49,260 bases of DNA from DMER01 sp003451645. Its GTDB lineage: Bacteria; Pseudomonadota; Alphaproteobacteria; Micropepsales; Micropepsaceae. Within the stretch, counting starts at the first letter, position 1; each line of letters starts with the position of its first letter. Location of the stretch: positions 1 to 49,260 of the forward strand of contig DALYLR010000029.1 of the NCBI GenBank assembly GCA_031976175.1, written 5' to 3'. The translations under genes and the position numbers were made by a program. Positions 49,063-49,260 of this stretch are shown here, piece after piece. A model generated the notes under the pieces. It saw only the letters and a program-made list of their open reading frames with translations. It searched no databases and was not told the DNA's origin.

Positions 49063-49260
49063 GGCGTCCCCTTTCCTGTCACAAAGATGCCTGAGTGCGT
49101 GACAATCTCCCCGCTTGCGGTATCGCGCAGGCGAAAGACGAGTGTCTCCTGCTCATCCAGGGCCGCGACTGGCATCGCGGTATGAACGCGGATCGCGCGC
49201 AATGCGCCCGGATTGACCTTGAAGCTATTGTTGCCGTCCTGGCCTGCAATTTTCATCGAG
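49059..49260 (-). CDS. ccoG: CcoG/FixG C-terminus (partial, start outside window)
   Basis: The frame is open to the right edge and covers about the last 66 residues. The visible part (MKIAGQDGNNSFKVNPGALR, then PVAALDEQETLVFRLRDTAS) fits the immunoglobulin-like C-terminal domain of CcoG, which follows the ferredoxin-like part. CcoG is a cupric reductase in cbb3 oxidase assembly. Identification relies mainly on its position before ccoH with an ATGA overlap, because the iron-sulphur motifs lie outside. Confidence 0.8.
   Translation of the reverse strand, partial: SMKIAGQDGNNSFKVNPGALRAIRVHTAMPVAALDEQETLVFRLRDTASGEIVTHSGIFVTGKGTP

Overview
The window is high-GC, densely coded DNA from an alphaproteobacterium. 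The fixG-H-I-S (ccoGHIS) genes at the right edge, HrpB, two mosaic repeats of the type common in Rhizobiales genomes, and the gene content all fit this. A Caulobacterales/Hyphomonadaceae-like aquatic or surface-attaching lineage is my best guess, but it is an inference. I see no rRNA, tRNA, CRISPR array, insertion sequence or phage gene.

Left part (1-9.4 kb): a partial thiamine-diphosphate enzyme (acetolactate-synthase type), two unidentified membrane proteins, a small PDZ protein, and a tight operon for De Ley-Doudoroff type aldonate catabolism. The operon encodes an IlvD/Edd dehydratase, a 2-dehydro-3-deoxygalactonokinase and a KDPGal aldolase, with a divergent SMP-30 lactonase. A CBM9/DUF5916 outer-membrane protein follows.

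Middle part (9.6-40.5 kb): a large exopolysaccharide locus of the Wzx/Wzy type. Sugar-nucleotide genes come first: a WbpM-like 4,6-dehydratase, galE, manC-gmd-fcl (GDP-mannose to GDP-fucose), an AGE-family isomerase divergent from manC, ugd, galU and a DegT/WbpE-like aminotransferase. Then come a Tat-lipoprotein GH10 hydrolase, a methyltransferase, a broken GT4 glycosyltransferase, a second initiating phosphoglycosyltransferase, a Wza-like export lipoprotein, a beta-barrel protein, two polymerase-like proteins, a Wzx flippase, a Wzz/Wzc-like protein with a degenerate kinase domain, a WecG/TagA-type transferase, an intact GT4, a beta-propeller protein of the plant-GINT1 type, and a FemAB/BioF2-like acyltransferase. 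Together they could make UDP-Glc, UDP-Gal, UDP-GlcA, GDP-Man, GDP-Fuc and an amino sugar, assemble repeat units on undecaprenyl phosphate, flip, polymerise, export and modify them. The gene set resembles the caulobacterial holdfast (hfs) machinery.

Right part (40.6-49.3 kb): hrpB, argG with an unidentified gene coupled to it, a DUF2189 membrane protein with an FNR/FixK-type box in front, and the convergent ccoS-ccoI-ccoH-ccoG genes for cbb3 oxidase maturation. The last codons of ccoI are supplied by a mosaic repeat. Other notable structure: an imperfect dyad repeat in two places (about 23.7 and 30.7 kb), a nine-G tract in manC, and several palindromes.
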